Origin: Deltaproteobacteria bacterium
Lineage (GTDB): Bacteria; Desulfobacterota; Desulfobacteria; Desulfobacterales; SURF-15
Length of the DNA: 64,000 nt
Direction of reading: 5' to 3'
NCBI GenBank assembly: GCA_019309565.1
Contig: JAFDFZ010000004.1
Location: 1-64,000 of the forward strand
Shown here: positions 30,540 through 39,779 of the stretch, in pieces
Numbering within the stretch: the first letter of the stretch is position 1
How the letters are laid out: every line of letters begins with the position of its first letter
The notes under the pieces: generated by a model
The model's database searches: none
What the model was told of the DNA's origin: nothing
The model's input: only the letters and a program-made list of their open reading frames with translations
Translations under genes and position numbers: made by a program

Positions 30540-32426
30540 ATGATCATGCCTTACGGTTATAATGGCAAAATCCTGCATGTAAATCTAAACGACCTGAGTT
30601 ATGAGATCGAGGAGCCATCGGAAAACTTTTATCGAACGTATTTCGGCGGAGGCGGGCTGGCCGCTCATTATCTCCTGAAGGACCTTAAGCCTGGAACAGA
30701 TCCTTTAAGCCCGGAAAACATCCTTGTTTTCGCACTGTCGGTTCTAACCGGTGCGCCATTGTCCGGGTTCAGCCGGTATACCGTATCCGCCAGATCGCCG
30801 CTTACCGGCGGATTTGCGGAAACAGAAGCCGGTGGCTTTTTCGGCCCGGAATTGAAGTTTTCCGGTTACGATGCGATTGTTATCAAGGGAAAGGCTCCCA
30901 GGCCGGTGTATCTTTGGATTAACAATGGAAATGTAGAGATCAGAGACGCATCCGCTATCTGGGGCCTTGAAAACGCAGAGACACTCGATAAGATCCGTGA
31001 GCAGGTCGGTGAGCCCAGAGCTCGCGTAGCCTCCATCGGCCCGGCAGGCGAGCGACTGGTTCTTGTTTCAACCGTTTCCAATGAGTTAAGCCATGCCAAT
31101 GGAAGAACAGGCATGGGAGCTGTAATGGGATCGAAAAACCTCAAAGCCATTGCCTGCCGTGGAGATGCCAAAAATATCAGCTTTGCGGATCCTGAAAAGG
31201 TCAAAGAGCTTGTTTCATGGCACAACAAACGAATCAGAGAGCATCAGCCGAATATAAATTTCAGCAAATTCGGTACTCCGATGTTTGTGGTGGCACTGAA
31301 TAATGCGGGAATTTTACCGACACGCAACTTCAGGGAAGGCACTTTCGAAGGTGCAGAAAAAATCGGTGTGCCGGGTCTGGAAAAGATACTGAAACGCGCA
31401 GGCTCCTGCTACCGATGCGCTGTGGCCTGCAAGCGGGTGGTGGAACTGGACACACCTTACAGGGTTCATCCACGCTACGGCGGTCCTGAATACGAAGCTC
31501 TTGCGTCATTGGGTTCATTCTGTGGAATCGATGATCTGGCCGCAGTGGCCAAGGCTAACGAAATGTGCAATCGCTACGGCCTGGATGTTATTGGAACCGG
31601 TGCCATAATCGCCTTTGCGATGGAGTGTTTCGAACAGGGTATTTTAAAAGAATCAGATGCGGATGGGCGTAAAGTGCTGTTTGGAGATGCCGAAGGGATG
31701 CTCTGGCTGGTAGATAAGATAAACAAAAGAGAGGGAATCGGCGACATCCTGGCCCAGGGTGTTCAACGGGCAGCGGAAAAAATCGGCAACGGGGCAGACC
31801 AATTCGCTTTCACCATCAAGGGGCAGGAGATTCCCATGCACGATCCTCGCGGCAAAACGGGCGTGGGGCTTAGCTATGCACTATCGCCGACCGGTGCCGA
31901 TCACATAGAGACCCCCCACGATGTTGCCTTCACAGGTGACGGGGTAAACTACATCAAGCCGCTGGGGCTTCTGGAACCCATTGATCCGGTTGCTTTAGAC
32001 GCAGCAAAAGTGCGCTTCTTCAGGCTGGGACAGCTATCATGGAGCATGAATAACACCCTTGGAATTTGTAATTTTGTTGCAGCCCCCCTGCTGGCATTGA
32101 AATATGAGAAAATCATTGAAGCAGTGCGAGCCATTACCGGATGGGAGACAAACCTCTGGGAAATTATGCGGGCAACGGACCGATCCCAGGTAATGATGCG
32201 GGTGTTTAACAATCGCGAAGGATTTGGACCTCAGGACGACAGGCTGTTCAGGCGACTGCATGAACCGCTGCCTTCAGGCCCATCAAAGGGTAACCGGATT
32301 GATGAAGAGGAATTAAGAAACGCGATCAGGCTCTATTACCAAATGTCCGGATGGGACGAAAACGGAATTCCCACCAAGGCCAAGCTATTAGATCTTAACC
32401 TGGAGTGGCTGCCTGAAGCAAAATAA
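30540..32426 (+). CDS. aldehyde:ferredoxin oxidoreductase family tungsten/molybdenum enzyme
   Basis: GKILHVNLNDLSYEIEEPSENFYRTYFGGGGLAAHYLL, SPLTGGFAETEAGGFFGPELK, GSCYRCAVACKR. RBS gaggagga before 30540; the ORF extends artificially to 30387. Confidence 0.93.
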   Translation: MIMPYGYNGKILHVNLNDLSYEIEEPSENFYRTYFGGGGLAAHYLLKDLKPGTDPLSPENILVFALSVLTGAPLSGFSRYTVSARSPLTGGFAETEAGGFFGPELKFSGYDAIVIKGKAPRPVYLWINNGNVEIRDASAIWGLENAETLDKIREQVGEPRARVASIGPAGERLVLVSTVSNELSHANGRTGMGAVMGSKNLKAIACRGDAKNISFADPEKVKELVSWHNKRIREHQPNINFSKFGTPMFVVALNNAGILPTRNFREGTFEGAEKIGVPGLEKILKRAGSCYRCAVACKRVVELDTPYRVHPRYGGPEYEALASLGSFCGIDDLAAVAKANEMCNRYGLDVIGTGAIIAFAMECFEQGILKESDADGRKVLFGDAEGMLWLVDKINKREGIGDILAQGVQRAAEKIGNGADQFAFTIKGQEIPMHDPRGKTGVGLSYALSPTGADHIETPHDVAFTGDGVNYIKPLGLLEPIDPVALDAAKVRFFRLGQLSWSMNNTLGICNFVAAPLLALKYEKIIEAVRAITGWETNLWEIMRATDRSQVMMRVFNNREGFGPQDDRLFRRLHEPLPSGPSKGNRIDEEELRNAIRLYYQMSGWDENGIPTKAKLLDLNLEWLPEAK

Positions 32427-32427
32427 A

Positions 32428-32456
32428 CTGCGTACCGGCTTTAAGCCGGTACGCAG
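32428..32456. terminator. perfect hairpin between AOR and MoaD-like genes
   Basis: CTGCGTACCGGCTT-T-AAGCCGGTACGCAG. Confidence 0.7.
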
Positions 32457-32471
32457 TCCAATTTTACCAGT

Positions 32472-32705
32472 ATGGAAACACACATTAAACTCGAACTGCT
32501 GGCTACATTGAAAAGATACAGCCCTGACTCTCCAGAGCAATTCCGAATAAAACGGGGCATCAAGGTTCGCGATCTGCTGGCAGAACTAAATATTCCGGAA
32601 TATGAAGTTAATCTTGTTTTTATCAACGGCCAAAAAGGTAATCTGGATTCCATCCTTAACGGCGGGGAGCGGGTCGGGCTGTTTCCTCCACTGGGCGGCG
32701 GCTGA
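32472..32705 (+). CDS. MoaD/ThiS-family sulfur carrier protein
   Basis: 77 aa; ends VGLFPPLGGG (C-terminal GG). Confidence 0.88.
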   Translation: METHIKLELLATLKRYSPDSPEQFRIKRGIKVRDLLAELNIPEYEVNLVFINGQKGNLDSILNGGERVGLFPPLGGG

Positions 32706-32770
32706 TAATACCGTTGCCCGGCAGGCGGCGGTATCGAGGGCTGGCTGCTGAAGCTTTATCTACGGTATGC

Positions 32771-32812
32771 ATTTTTAAGACCCTGTATTACAAGCTGCAG
32801 GGTCTTAAAAAT
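32771..32812. terminator. bidirectional terminator
   Basis: ATTTTTAAGACCCTG-tattacaagctg-CAGGGTCTTAAAAAT, perfect 15-bp stem between convergent genes. Confidence 0.9.
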
Positions 32813-32854
32813 CGATAATCGACAACAAATTGTGGATATGATGTTTTTAAGCTT

Positions 32855-33874
32855 CTACTTGGTATACAAGTTCTTCATCTGATTCGCCCAGTGGTAGTAG
32901 ATGCTGACAAGGCGGTCTTCAAGAATATCCTTTTCAGGATCCACCGCTGAAGCTTCTTTTTCCCACCACTCAACGATCATCTCCATACCTTCACTTAAGG
33001 ATATCTCAACCCGAAAAGATGGAACGTCTTTTTTTATTTTTGAGTTGTCGAACAGACCGGCGAAGGTTTTTTCAAACAGCAGATGGTTGCACAGGTTAGG
33101 TGCGGCACTGTACAGAAGCTCGGAAGGTATATACACAAGCTGAGGTGTCTTTCCGATAATTTTTCCAATTTCAAGATATAGATCCTTCCAGATACGTCTT
33201 TCTTCACTGGTGGCATGATATACCTTACCAAGCGTATTTTTGTTGGCTAGAACGCCAACAAATGCCTTTGCCAGATCCGGAGCAAAAGTCCAGCTCCAGG
33301 ATGTGCAACCGTCACCAAACATGACCAGGGGTTTTCCCTTTCGAATGCGGTCCACGATACCGTAATTTTGCCTCAGCACACCGATATTTGCAGCCCCGAT
33401 GCCATAGGTGAGAGAAGGGCGTATAATCGTTATGGGAAGTCTTTCTTCTTCCATAATGGGGCGCAGGTACCGTTCCATTTCTGCTTTATGAAAAGCATAA
33501 CCGAACTTTGGATCGTCATGAAGCGCTTCCTCATCTTCTATAGTCGGCACGGTTCTATAAGGTCTCTTGTATGCCGCAATGGTAGAGCATATTACGATCT
33601 GATCGGTTCGATCCCTGAAAGTTTCAACGGTTGATATTGCATCTTCTTTGTTGAAACAAATCATGTCGATGACAGCATCGAAGGATTCTTTTTGAAACCT
33701 CTTTTTGAACACCTCACGATTCAGCCTGTCCCCTGTAATGTGTTGTACATCTTTCACAAACCGAAGCGGATTGTTGCCGCGGTTAAACAGAATGACTTCG
33801 TGATTTTGGGTCAATAATCGATCCACAATGGCCCTGCTGATCACACCGGTCCCCCCCAGTATTAAGACTTTCAT
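32855..33874 (-). CDS. NAD-dependent epimerase/dehydratase
   Basis: VLILGGTGVISRAIVDRLL Rossmann motif; SDR-extended body. Confidence 0.85.
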   Translation of the reverse strand: MKVLILGGTGVISRAIVDRLLTQNHEVILFNRGNNPLRFVKDVQHITGDRLNREVFKKRFQKESFDAVIDMICFNKEDAISTVETFRDRTDQIVICSTIAAYKRPYRTVPTIEDEEALHDDPKFGYAFHKAEMERYLRPIMEEERLPITIIRPSLTYGIGAANIGVLRQNYGIVDRIRKGKPLVMFGDGCTSWSWTFAPDLAKAFVGVLANKNTLGKVYHATSEERRIWKDLYLEIGKIIGKTPQLVYIPSELLYSAAPNLCNHLLFEKTFAGLFDNSKIKKDVPSFRVEISLSEGMEMIVEWWEKEASAVDPEKDILEDRLVSIYYHWANQMKNLYTK

Positions 33875-34022
33875 GGTTTACCTCTCGATGACATGTGCAT
33901 TTCTAAAAAAACAGATGTTTGTAATTCTCCAATTAAATTTTGATACGGCCAAAAAATTTTTCTATACGACAAACAGCCACGGTGTCAATGCCAAAAGCCG
34001 GCATTCCAGCAACAATAGGTTT

Positions 34023-35291
34023 TCAGGTTGTCTGCCGGATCTTATATGCGCGGCTGGGGGCTGCCAGCACGAATGTAACTCCGGACAGTGCAAAGCAAAC
34101 CATGCTTAATATGATCGCGTAATCGTAGCTCCCCCGGATGTCGTAAATATAACCGCCGATCCACGGGCCGATGGCTCCCCCGATACCCATACCCATTAAA
34201 ATCATCCCGTTTATCGAACCAAACCGTTCACCGTGAAAAATATCCGCCGCTCCTGCAAAAATGGTTGGAGAATATAAACCAGAACCATAGCCAAAACAAA
34301 TGGCGTAAACATAAAGCAGCCAAGGTGCTGAAGTATCTTTCACCGAGATTAATGCGAACAGGGCGGTTATGGTTAACAGGGTTGCGAATATGATGGTTAG
34401 TTCTCGGCCGATCCAATCTGAAATGCCGGAAGAAAACTGACCAACAACCATCATTATACCGTAGAGCGCAAAGATAGAAGCGGCGAACATCCCGCTATAC
34501 CCCGCGTCTTGAGCAAATCTTACCTGATGTGCCAGAATCAAATAACATCCGATTCCCCACCAAAAAAATTGAGACAATATCAGAAACCATAATTGATGGG
34601 TTCGCATTGCTCTAAAGACAGTCCAATCAGGTATGTTATGATGCATAGACTGTAGGTCAACCGTATCCTGAGTGTCAAAGATTCTGGCTCCATAAGGTTT
34701 AAGGCCTTTATGCCTTGGATGATAGTAATAAAAAAGGATGAGCACCGGAACCAGTACTACCACCAGCAGGGCCCCCACAGTGACGAACGTGAGTCGCCAA
34801 CCCATCAGATTTATGATATACTCCACAAATAATCCGAAAACAAAGCTAAACCCTCCTCCCACCTGTCCAATTCCCAATGCAACGCCTCGGTGTTTAAAAA
34901 ACCAGTTAGCCAATGTCGGCGATATCAGTGGCCACCCGCAAAGAGCAAGGCCAAGTGGAGTGATGACACCGAACAGGAGATAAAAATGCCACAGTTTCTG
35001 CGCGAAGTAACAGCTTGCGGCGGCAGTTCCAATGATGAAGGCTCCTGTCGGCATGATACGCCGGGGACGCCAGCGATCTGCAAGAATGCCGGCAATGGGG
35101 GCGATCAGGCCGTATGTGAGAATATGGATAGACAGCATGATTGCAGTGGATCCCCGCTGCCAGCCGAACTCATTGAGGATGGAGGGAAAAAAAATGGAAA
35201 AAGAATGCCTCACTCCGTAGACAAGTGTCATGGTAATTGCAGAAACGGCAACGATAATCCAGCCGTAATAAACCGGCATTCGAAAACGCAT
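34023..35291 (-). CDS. MFS transporter (OxlT/monocarboxylate-type)
   Basis: YYGWIIVAVSAITMTLVYGVRHSFSIFFPSI; multiple TM segments. Confidence 0.88.
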   Translation of the reverse strand: MRFRMPVYYGWIIVAVSAITMTLVYGVRHSFSIFFPSILNEFGWQRGSTAIMLSIHILTYGLIAPIAGILADRWRPRRIMPTGAFIIGTAAASCYFAQKLWHFYLLFGVITPLGLALCGWPLISPTLANWFFKHRGVALGIGQVGGGFSFVFGLFVEYIINLMGWRLTFVTVGALLVVVLVPVLILFYYYHPRHKGLKPYGARIFDTQDTVDLQSMHHNIPDWTVFRAMRTHQLWFLILSQFFWWGIGCYLILAHQVRFAQDAGYSGMFAASIFALYGIMMVVGQFSSGISDWIGRELTIIFATLLTITALFALISVKDTSAPWLLYVYAICFGYGSGLYSPTIFAGAADIFHGERFGSINGMILMGMGIGGAIGPWIGGYIYDIRGSYDYAIILSMVCFALSGVTFVLAAPSRAYKIRQTT

Positions 35292-35710
35292 AAAAATCCT
35301 TTCTGACTGAACGTCTCTGAATTTCTACAACGCTGTGCAGGATGGAAATGCACTCGCTCTGTTAAATCCCGAATGGGTGCGCAAAGCGCAATTTAATAGT
35401 GCTCCCTGTTTCGCTTAAATGTGTAAGGCTTGTCGTGGTTACTTCATTCTTTTGAAAAGATCAAGCCTGCCGATAGGTTGAAACGATTTTTTATCTTAAT
35501 CCTGTTATTAACAGTTATTGACAAATTTTTTTTTCTTTGAGAAAAAGTCAATCTTGCATTGAAGTCACGGGATTGGTGTTTATCAGATAATCATTGAAAG
35601 TTTTATAAAAGCATACTATAGCAATCTCGGCCTTGATTTGAAATGTTGTTTGGAAAACGGATATGGATTTCAAGTTGGTGGCATAAAAGACCGTACACAG
35701 GGGGATGAGG

Positions 35711-36193
35711 ATGAAAACGCTACGTATTGCTGGACTGATTGGATTTATTATCATTTTCGGTTTGACGTTAATGGTTTCAGGACAGGAGACGGTTGAAGAA
35801 ATCTGCATACCTATGGGATCTTTTTATATAGAACCACCAGAGGATGTAACAGCTAAAAGAGCATCGGTCGATTTTCCGCATTCCAGACATTTTGATTACA
35901 GTTGCAAGACTTGTCATCATAAATGGGACTATGAAGGACCGATCCTGGGATGTACAACTTCTGGTTGTCATGACGGATTGGAACCGCCGAAAAAAGTGGG
36001 AACAACGGCCGAATATAATGAGCTTTCCATGCGTTACTATAAAAACGCCTATCATGACATGTGTCTTGGATGCCATAAGAGTATAAAAAAGCAAAACATT
36101 CTCGCTGAAAGAAAACTTAGGTTTACTGATAAGGATACGAAATTGAAAAAAGCCGGACCGCTTACCTGTAAAAACTGCCATCCAGAAGAGTAA
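35711..36193 (+). CDS. cytochrome c3 (class III tetraheme)
   Basis: Signal peptide; CKTCHH, CTTSGCH (CX4CH), CLGCH, CKNCH. Confidence 0.88.
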   Translation: MKTLRIAGLIGFIIIFGLTLMVSGQETVEEICIPMGSFYIEPPEDVTAKRASVDFPHSRHFDYSCKTCHHKWDYEGPILGCTTSGCHDGLEPPKKVGTTAEYNELSMRYYKNAYHDMCLGCHKSIKKQNILAERKLRFTDKDTKLKKAGPLTCKNCHPEE

Positions 36194-36585
36194 ACCTGCG
36201 ATAACAACCTCGCTGATTTCACCTGGAAAGTACAGCATGGTGGTGTTTATGGTTTGAACCGAAACAGCGAATCCTGTTGAATTGCGCTTTCCGTACCCAT
36301 TTTGATGGGTTTTAAGAATCGAGATTCTACAAGAATTGACCCAGGACAACTTGTCTGAAAAGGCTGTGATATACGACCATCCGGGCGGAATTCCATGAAA
36401 AACTTCAAATATATTTGACAGCTTGGACATTAAGACTTATCAAATATCCAAAGATAGATGCTCAAAAGCATACCGCTGATCAGCTACAGGATCACACCGG
36501 AAAGGGGTAACGGCTATGATGGCAGTCAACATGGAACGCTTGAAGACACGGGCGGTGCCCTTTGGTTTGAAATCGTTGATGTTGA

Positions 36586-36683
36586 CCCCGTAGTTGCATA
36601 AATCACATGGTAAAATGGCCTTTACGCATGATTTATCAGCAGCTGTCGAAGCGTGCCTTTTGGTACGTTTTCAAACAACGGGG
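36586..36683 (-). repeat. MITE-like repeat copy C (reverse orientation)
   Basis: CCCCGTAGTTGCATAAATCACATGGTAAAATGGCC...CGTTTTCAAACAACGGGG. Confidence 0.75.
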
Positions 36684-36710
36684 GTTTGCATAATAGAAGA
36701 GGAGGAGAAA

Positions 36711-37244
36711 ATGATTGGAGATAGACTGATGAAGGCAATGAATGATCAGATAAGAAATGAACTGGAATCGTTTTACATTTACCATTCCATGGCCGCTTAT
36801 TTTCATTCCATCAGCCTTGATGGAATGGCCCACTGGATGCGCTGTCAGGCACATGAAGAAATGATACACGCCATGAAGTTTTTTGATCATGTCATCGATC
36901 GGGGTGGTAAGGTAATATTGCAGGACTTAAAACAGCTCAAGACAGAATGGTCTTCCCCGGCAGAAGCCTTCAGAGATGCTTATAAACATGAACAATTCAT
37001 TACAGGGAAGATTAATGAATTGTCCTCCATTGCTCGTGAAGAAAAGGATTATACATCTGAACCTCTTCTTGCGTGGTTTTTGGAGGAACAAATTGAAGAA
37101 GAGGCCAGTGCCGGCAAAATAGCAGATGAACTGGAGATGGTCGGAAGCGACAAATCGGCTTTATTGCTGCTGGATCGTGAACTTGCAACACGCACGTTTC
37201 CTCCGGGCTCCCCGTTTGATCCAGTTGCATACAAAGCTGCATAA
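36711..37244 (+). CDS. ftn: ferritin
   Basis: MIGDRLMKAMNDQIRNELESFYIYHSMAAYF, HEEMIHAMKFFDHV ferroxidase residues; GAGGAGG RBS. Confidence 0.93.
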   Translation: MIGDRLMKAMNDQIRNELESFYIYHSMAAYFHSISLDGMAHWMRCQAHEEMIHAMKFFDHVIDRGGKVILQDLKQLKTEWSSPAEAFRDAYKHEQFITGKINELSSIAREEKDYTSEPLLAWFLEEQIEEEASAGKIADELEMVGSDKSALLLLDRELATRTFPPGSPFDPVAYKAA

Positions 37245-37361
37245 GATAGATCCGAACAAGCAAAATTCCGATCCGAAAAAAACCAGAACGATTCAACTGG
37301 GTGTATTAACGCAAATCGCTCCGGTTTTTTGCGGCATGTTATTCAGATCCGCCCGCTACCA

Positions 37362-37631
37362 CTATCTGTCACATTTATACGGATAAAAATGATAAAAACA
37401 ATACCCGCCTGGATCCCCCCATTGCAGCTCGGTGTCGGCCAAACATTGCCCGATCATGTTCCGTGAGATCTCTTCATAATCCGGTCGTTTTTCTTCCTTT
37501 TTCTTGCAATCAAGGCAAATTGCATTGTGATCGTACACGGATAATATTCGCTTGTCCTTTGCCCCTAGTCTTTTATTACACCTGGAGCATTGGAGCGCAC
37601 AGGAAATCCGCTCCTCCCATTCATCTTTCAT
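37362..37631 (-). CDS. hypothetical small zinc-ribbon-like protein
   Basis: CSRC...CLDC pairs in an 89-aa ORF. Confidence 0.5.
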   Translation of the reverse strand: MKDEWEERISCALQCSRCNKRLGAKDKRILSVYDHNAICLDCKKKEEKRPDYEEISRNMIGQCLADTELQWGDPGGYCFYHFYPYKCDR

Positions 37632-37846
37632 CTTCCTCCGACTCCTTGCAAAAAATGGATTTATATGTATTTATCATCCAGGGTTTAAATGAAATCCACA
37701 GAACACAAGAACTTTGCTCCAGTTGGGATCTTCAAGATCCCTCAAACAAAAAATATGCAAAGCTGTTGGCAGGCTCCGCCCGGATCGATTGTTTCCCTGG
37801 GCTCTTAATGTATAATGAAAACTTCGGTTGATCAAGAGATGGTTTA

Positions 37847-37900
37847 CCCCGCAGTTGCATTCATCACATTAGTAGAATTGGCATTTTGTCCTTTCATAAT
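37847..37900 (-). repeat. MITE-like repeat copy D (partial)
   Basis: CCCCGCAGTTGCATTCATCACATTAGTAGAATTGGCATTTTGTCCTTTC; second half diverged or absent. Confidence 0.55.
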
Positions 37901-37974
37901 CGGCATTCCTCTTGGCGCCGATGGATTTTCCGGAATAAATAATTAAAAAAACATAGAGAAAAAGAGATGCACCC

Positions 37975-39300
37975 ATGGCACTAAACAAGCTAATCCAGAG
38001 AGAAATCGAGGAAAATCCCATACGGGTGGCCATTGTCGGCACCGGCCACATGGGGGGAGGTACCGCTCATCAGATTTCGAGAATGAAAGGCATTGAGGTG
38101 AGTATCCTGGCGGAACTGGATGTGGAGAAAGCAATCAAGGTATATACGATAAACGGAATCGCAAAAGAGAAAATTCTTGTCACAACCAATCCGGATGCCG
38201 CTCAAGACGCCGTGCAAAGGGGACTGCCGGTTGTCACAGAAGATAGCGAACTTGCCGCCAAGGTGGCTGCAGTGGATGCGGTGGTGGAAGCTACAGGGTT
38301 TCCGGAGGTCGGGGCCCGTGTTGCCTATGAATCGATTATGGGAGGGAAACATGTTGTCATGCTCAATGTGGAAGCGGACGTGGTTATCGGTTCGATCCTC
38401 GGCAGGTTAGCCAAATCCGCCGGTGTCGTATATTCCATTGCCGCCGGTGATCAACCGGGAGCCATCTGCGAGATGTATGAATGGGCCACCACTCTGGGGT
38501 TTGAAGTCATCGTAGCGGGCAGGGGAACCTGGTCCCGGCCGGGGTGCCATTATTTGACGCCGGACACTTTCAAGGATCTCGAAGAACAAATGGGCGGCAG
38601 CGCTAAAATGTATTGTTCCTTCCATGACGGCACCAAGCCCAACATCGAAATGGCTGTGACTGCAAATATATTGGGACTTGTTCCGGATATCAGGGGAATG
38701 CACGAACCGTTCGTTTATGTTCGAGATTTGCATGCGGTATTCGATCTGAAGGAAAACGGCGGCATATTATCCCGGCGGGGGGTCGTGGAGCTGGCAAACC
38801 AGTACACCCCACAGGGCGATCGGATAATCGAGGGCACCGTTGGAAAGGGTGTGTTCTTGGTGGTCACATCCGATCATCCTATCGTTCAGAAAAACATGAA
38901 GCACCTGTTCAGCCACATCAAGGGGACAGGCCCCAATTACGCATTATACAGACCCTATCACCTGACGTGCGTTGAAACGCCAAATTCCATTATTCGTGCC
39001 TGTCTGTACGGCGAGTCCACGGGAACACCGAGGGAAAAACCTGTAGCGGAAGTGATTGCGGTTGCCAAAAAGGATTTGAAAGCAGGAGAAATCCTGGACG
39101 GAGGAGGGGGCTATACCGTCTATGGTCAGATTGAAAGCGCTGAAATTGCCCGCAAAGAAGACCTGCTGCCTCTGGGCTTCGCTTACAATATACCGGTTGC
39201 TCGTAATATACCCAAGGACAATCCCGTAAAATATTCGGACGTAACAGTGGATACAGGCTCGTTTATATATAAACTGCGACAACTTCAGGATACACGATGA
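37975..39300 (+). CDS. NAD(P)-dependent oxidoreductase with SAF-like domain (homoserine dehydrogenase-like)
   Basis: IRVAIVGTGHMGGGTAHQI Rossmann; C-terminal AKKDLKAGEILDGGGGYTVYG (SAF-like). Confidence 0.75.
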   Translation: MALNKLIQREIEENPIRVAIVGTGHMGGGTAHQISRMKGIEVSILAELDVEKAIKVYTINGIAKEKILVTTNPDAAQDAVQRGLPVVTEDSELAAKVAAVDAVVEATGFPEVGARVAYESIMGGKHVVMLNVEADVVIGSILGRLAKSAGVVYSIAAGDQPGAICEMYEWATTLGFEVIVAGRGTWSRPGCHYLTPDTFKDLEEQMGGSAKMYCSFHDGTKPNIEMAVTANILGLVPDIRGMHEPFVYVRDLHAVFDLKENGGILSRRGVVELANQYTPQGDRIIEGTVGKGVFLVVTSDHPIVQKNMKHLFSHIKGTGPNYALYRPYHLTCVETPNSIIRACLYGESTGTPREKPVAEVIAVAKKDLKAGEILDGGGGYTVYGQIESAEIARKEDLLPLGFAYNIPVARNIPKDNPVKYSDVTVDTGSFIYKLRQLQDTR

Positions 39301-39541
39301 GAATCAGGGTGTTTTACAAATCGAAAATTTTATTAGATCCGGAGACATTCGCCTGTTAACAGCAAAATAAAAAACAAAGGCGCGAAACTCGATTTAACTG
39401 TTCACAGACAGCTGCCAGCAGCTCAATGAGTGCGGCTTTGCCGTATTGACAAGTTAAGGCAGTGTTATTATTGGTTGATGTTGAGCGGCTGTGGTAAAAT
39501 ACCAGGCGATTGCATAGCATAATGTTAAAAAGGAAGCATCA

Positions 39542-39769
39542 ATGGTTTTAAGCGAATTAAAAGAAGGTCAGACAGCAACGATCGTTCGTGTCGGAGGCAA
39601 TGGAATTCTGAGAAGAAGAATTCTTGAAATGGGCATCTTAAAGGGAACAGATGTATATGTCGAAAAATATGCACCCCTTAAAGATCCCATGGAATTGATC
39701 GTTAAAGGATATCACATTTCCCTTCGGGTTGAAGAAGCCGCCCAGATAACTGTGAATAATGTAAGGTAG
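39542..39769 (+). CDS. feoA: ferrous iron transport protein A
   Basis: 75-aa FeoA/SH3-like, MVLSELKEGQTATIVRVGGNGILRRRILEMGILKGTDVYVEKYAPLKDPMEL. Confidence 0.93.
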   Translation: MVLSELKEGQTATIVRVGGNGILRRRILEMGILKGTDVYVEKYAPLKDPMELIVKGYHISLRVEEAAQITVNNVR

Positions 39770-39779
39770 GCTCTCAATT

